Shown: in pieces, positions 5,531 through 5,904 of the stretch
Numbering within the stretch: the first letter of the stretch is position 1
How the letters are laid out: each line of letters opens with the position of its first letter
Assembly (NCBI GenBank): GCA_051000715.1
Contig: JBPCOB010000039.1
Location: 1-5,904 of the forward strand
Source: JBPCOB01 sp051000715
GTDB taxonomy: Bacteria > Actinomycetota > Actinomycetes > JALYNC01
DNA length: 5,904 bases
Direction of reading: 5' to 3'
The notes under the pieces: generated by a model
The model's database searches: none
Seen by the model: the letters and a program-made list of their open reading frames with translations, nothing else
Told to the model about the DNA's origin: nothing
Program-made: the position numbers and the translations under genes

Positions 5531-5904
5531 CCGCCCTCGGTGCCCGATCCGCGAACAGGCCGGGCAGGCACCGGTCCACCGTCGATCTGACTGCCCGCAA
5601 GGTGCTGATCACTTCGGTTCGTGAGCGCCGCTCGCAGCTGTGGCAGCTGGGGGCCTGGTCAATCCTCGAGGCGCTGCCGGCTCTGCTGTCCGGGATCCTC
5701 GTCGCCCGAGCCGTCGACGAAGGCTTCCTCGCCGGACGACTGGGAGTCGGCTTCGGCTGGCTGGCACTGCTCGCGGCCAGTGTCGTCCTGGGCGCGTGGG
5801 GCACCCGCCAAACGCTGAGCCGGCTGGCCGCAGTGGTCGAGATCTTCCGCGACGAGTTGGTCACCGGCGTGGTCACCGGGGCGCTGCGCAACTCGACGCA
5901 GCTC
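5527..5904 (+). CDS. Second ABC exporter half-transporter, N-terminal part (continues beyond the right edge)
   Basis: The ATG at 5527 overlaps the TGA of the preceding transporter gene as ATGA, indicating translational coupling. The 126 residues present include a charged N-terminal segment of about 40 residues, a first membrane segment at about 43-61 (GAWSILEALPALLSGILVA) and a second at about 73-92 (GVGFGWLALLAASVVLGA), followed by the amphipathic stretch TRQTLSRLAAVVEIFRDELV. This is the pattern of TM1, the outer loop, TM2 and the first intracellular helix of a type I ABC exporter. The nucleotide-binding domain lies outside the window. By position it corresponds to RamB/AmfA and is probably the heterodimer partner of the gene before it. 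If so, its ATP-binding domain should carry the canonical Q-loop and catalytic Glu that the first one lacks. Confidence 0.85.
   Translation, partial: MTALGARSANRPGRHRSTVDLTARKVLITSVRERRSQLWQLGAWSILEALPALLSGILVARAVDEGFLAGRLGVGFGWLALLAASVVLGAWGTRQTLSRLAAVVEIFRDELVTGVVTGALRNSTQL

Overview
The window looks like chromosome from a high-GC actinomycete: all coding regions are strongly G+C-rich with mostly G or C at third codon positions, and the gene families are typical of Actinomycetota. Nothing in the sequence fixes the genus. Most of the window is a class III lanthipeptide (labionin/lanthionine RiPP) gene cluster in the same gene order as the Streptomyces ramCSAB and amfTSBA operons: synthetase, precursor, ABC transporter, ABC transporter.

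Layout. Positions 1-178 (minus strand) hold the N-terminal part of a ROK-family glucokinase. A 134-bp divergent gap (179-312) with a small GC hairpin and a 9-bp tandem repeat follows. Positions 313-795 (plus) encode a PemK/MazF-fold protein with no visible antitoxin partner. The 149-bp gap 796-944 has an AT-rich patch and a short inverted repeat, and probably holds the promoter of the lanthipeptide operon. Positions 945-3551 encode an 868-residue LanKC synthetase. Only 7 bp after its stop, 3559-3693 encode a 44-residue precursor peptide, too short to stand out as an ORF but with the class III leader motif ILDLQ and two S-x2-S-xn-C ring motifs. A 15-bp hairpin (3713-3751) separates the precursor from an ABC exporter half-transporter (about 3770-5530). 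That gene overlaps by ATGA with a second half-transporter (5527 onward), which runs off the window.

How the genes work together (known for the family, inferred here). LanKC binds the precursor leader, phosphorylates and eliminates Ser side chains to dehydroalanine, and cyclises onto Cys. The two half-transporters probably form a heterodimeric exporter for the product. The first half-transporter has changes at three ATP-site positions, which suggests an asymmetric heterodimer whose other site is supplied by the truncated downstream gene. The hairpin after the precursor gene probably lowers transcription into the transporter genes, giving more peptide than exporter. No leader protease or dedicated regulator is visible.

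The most unusual element is the precursor. It carries an arginine-rich segment holding one ring motif, six consecutive glycines, and a second ring motif whose Cys is the last residue of the protein.
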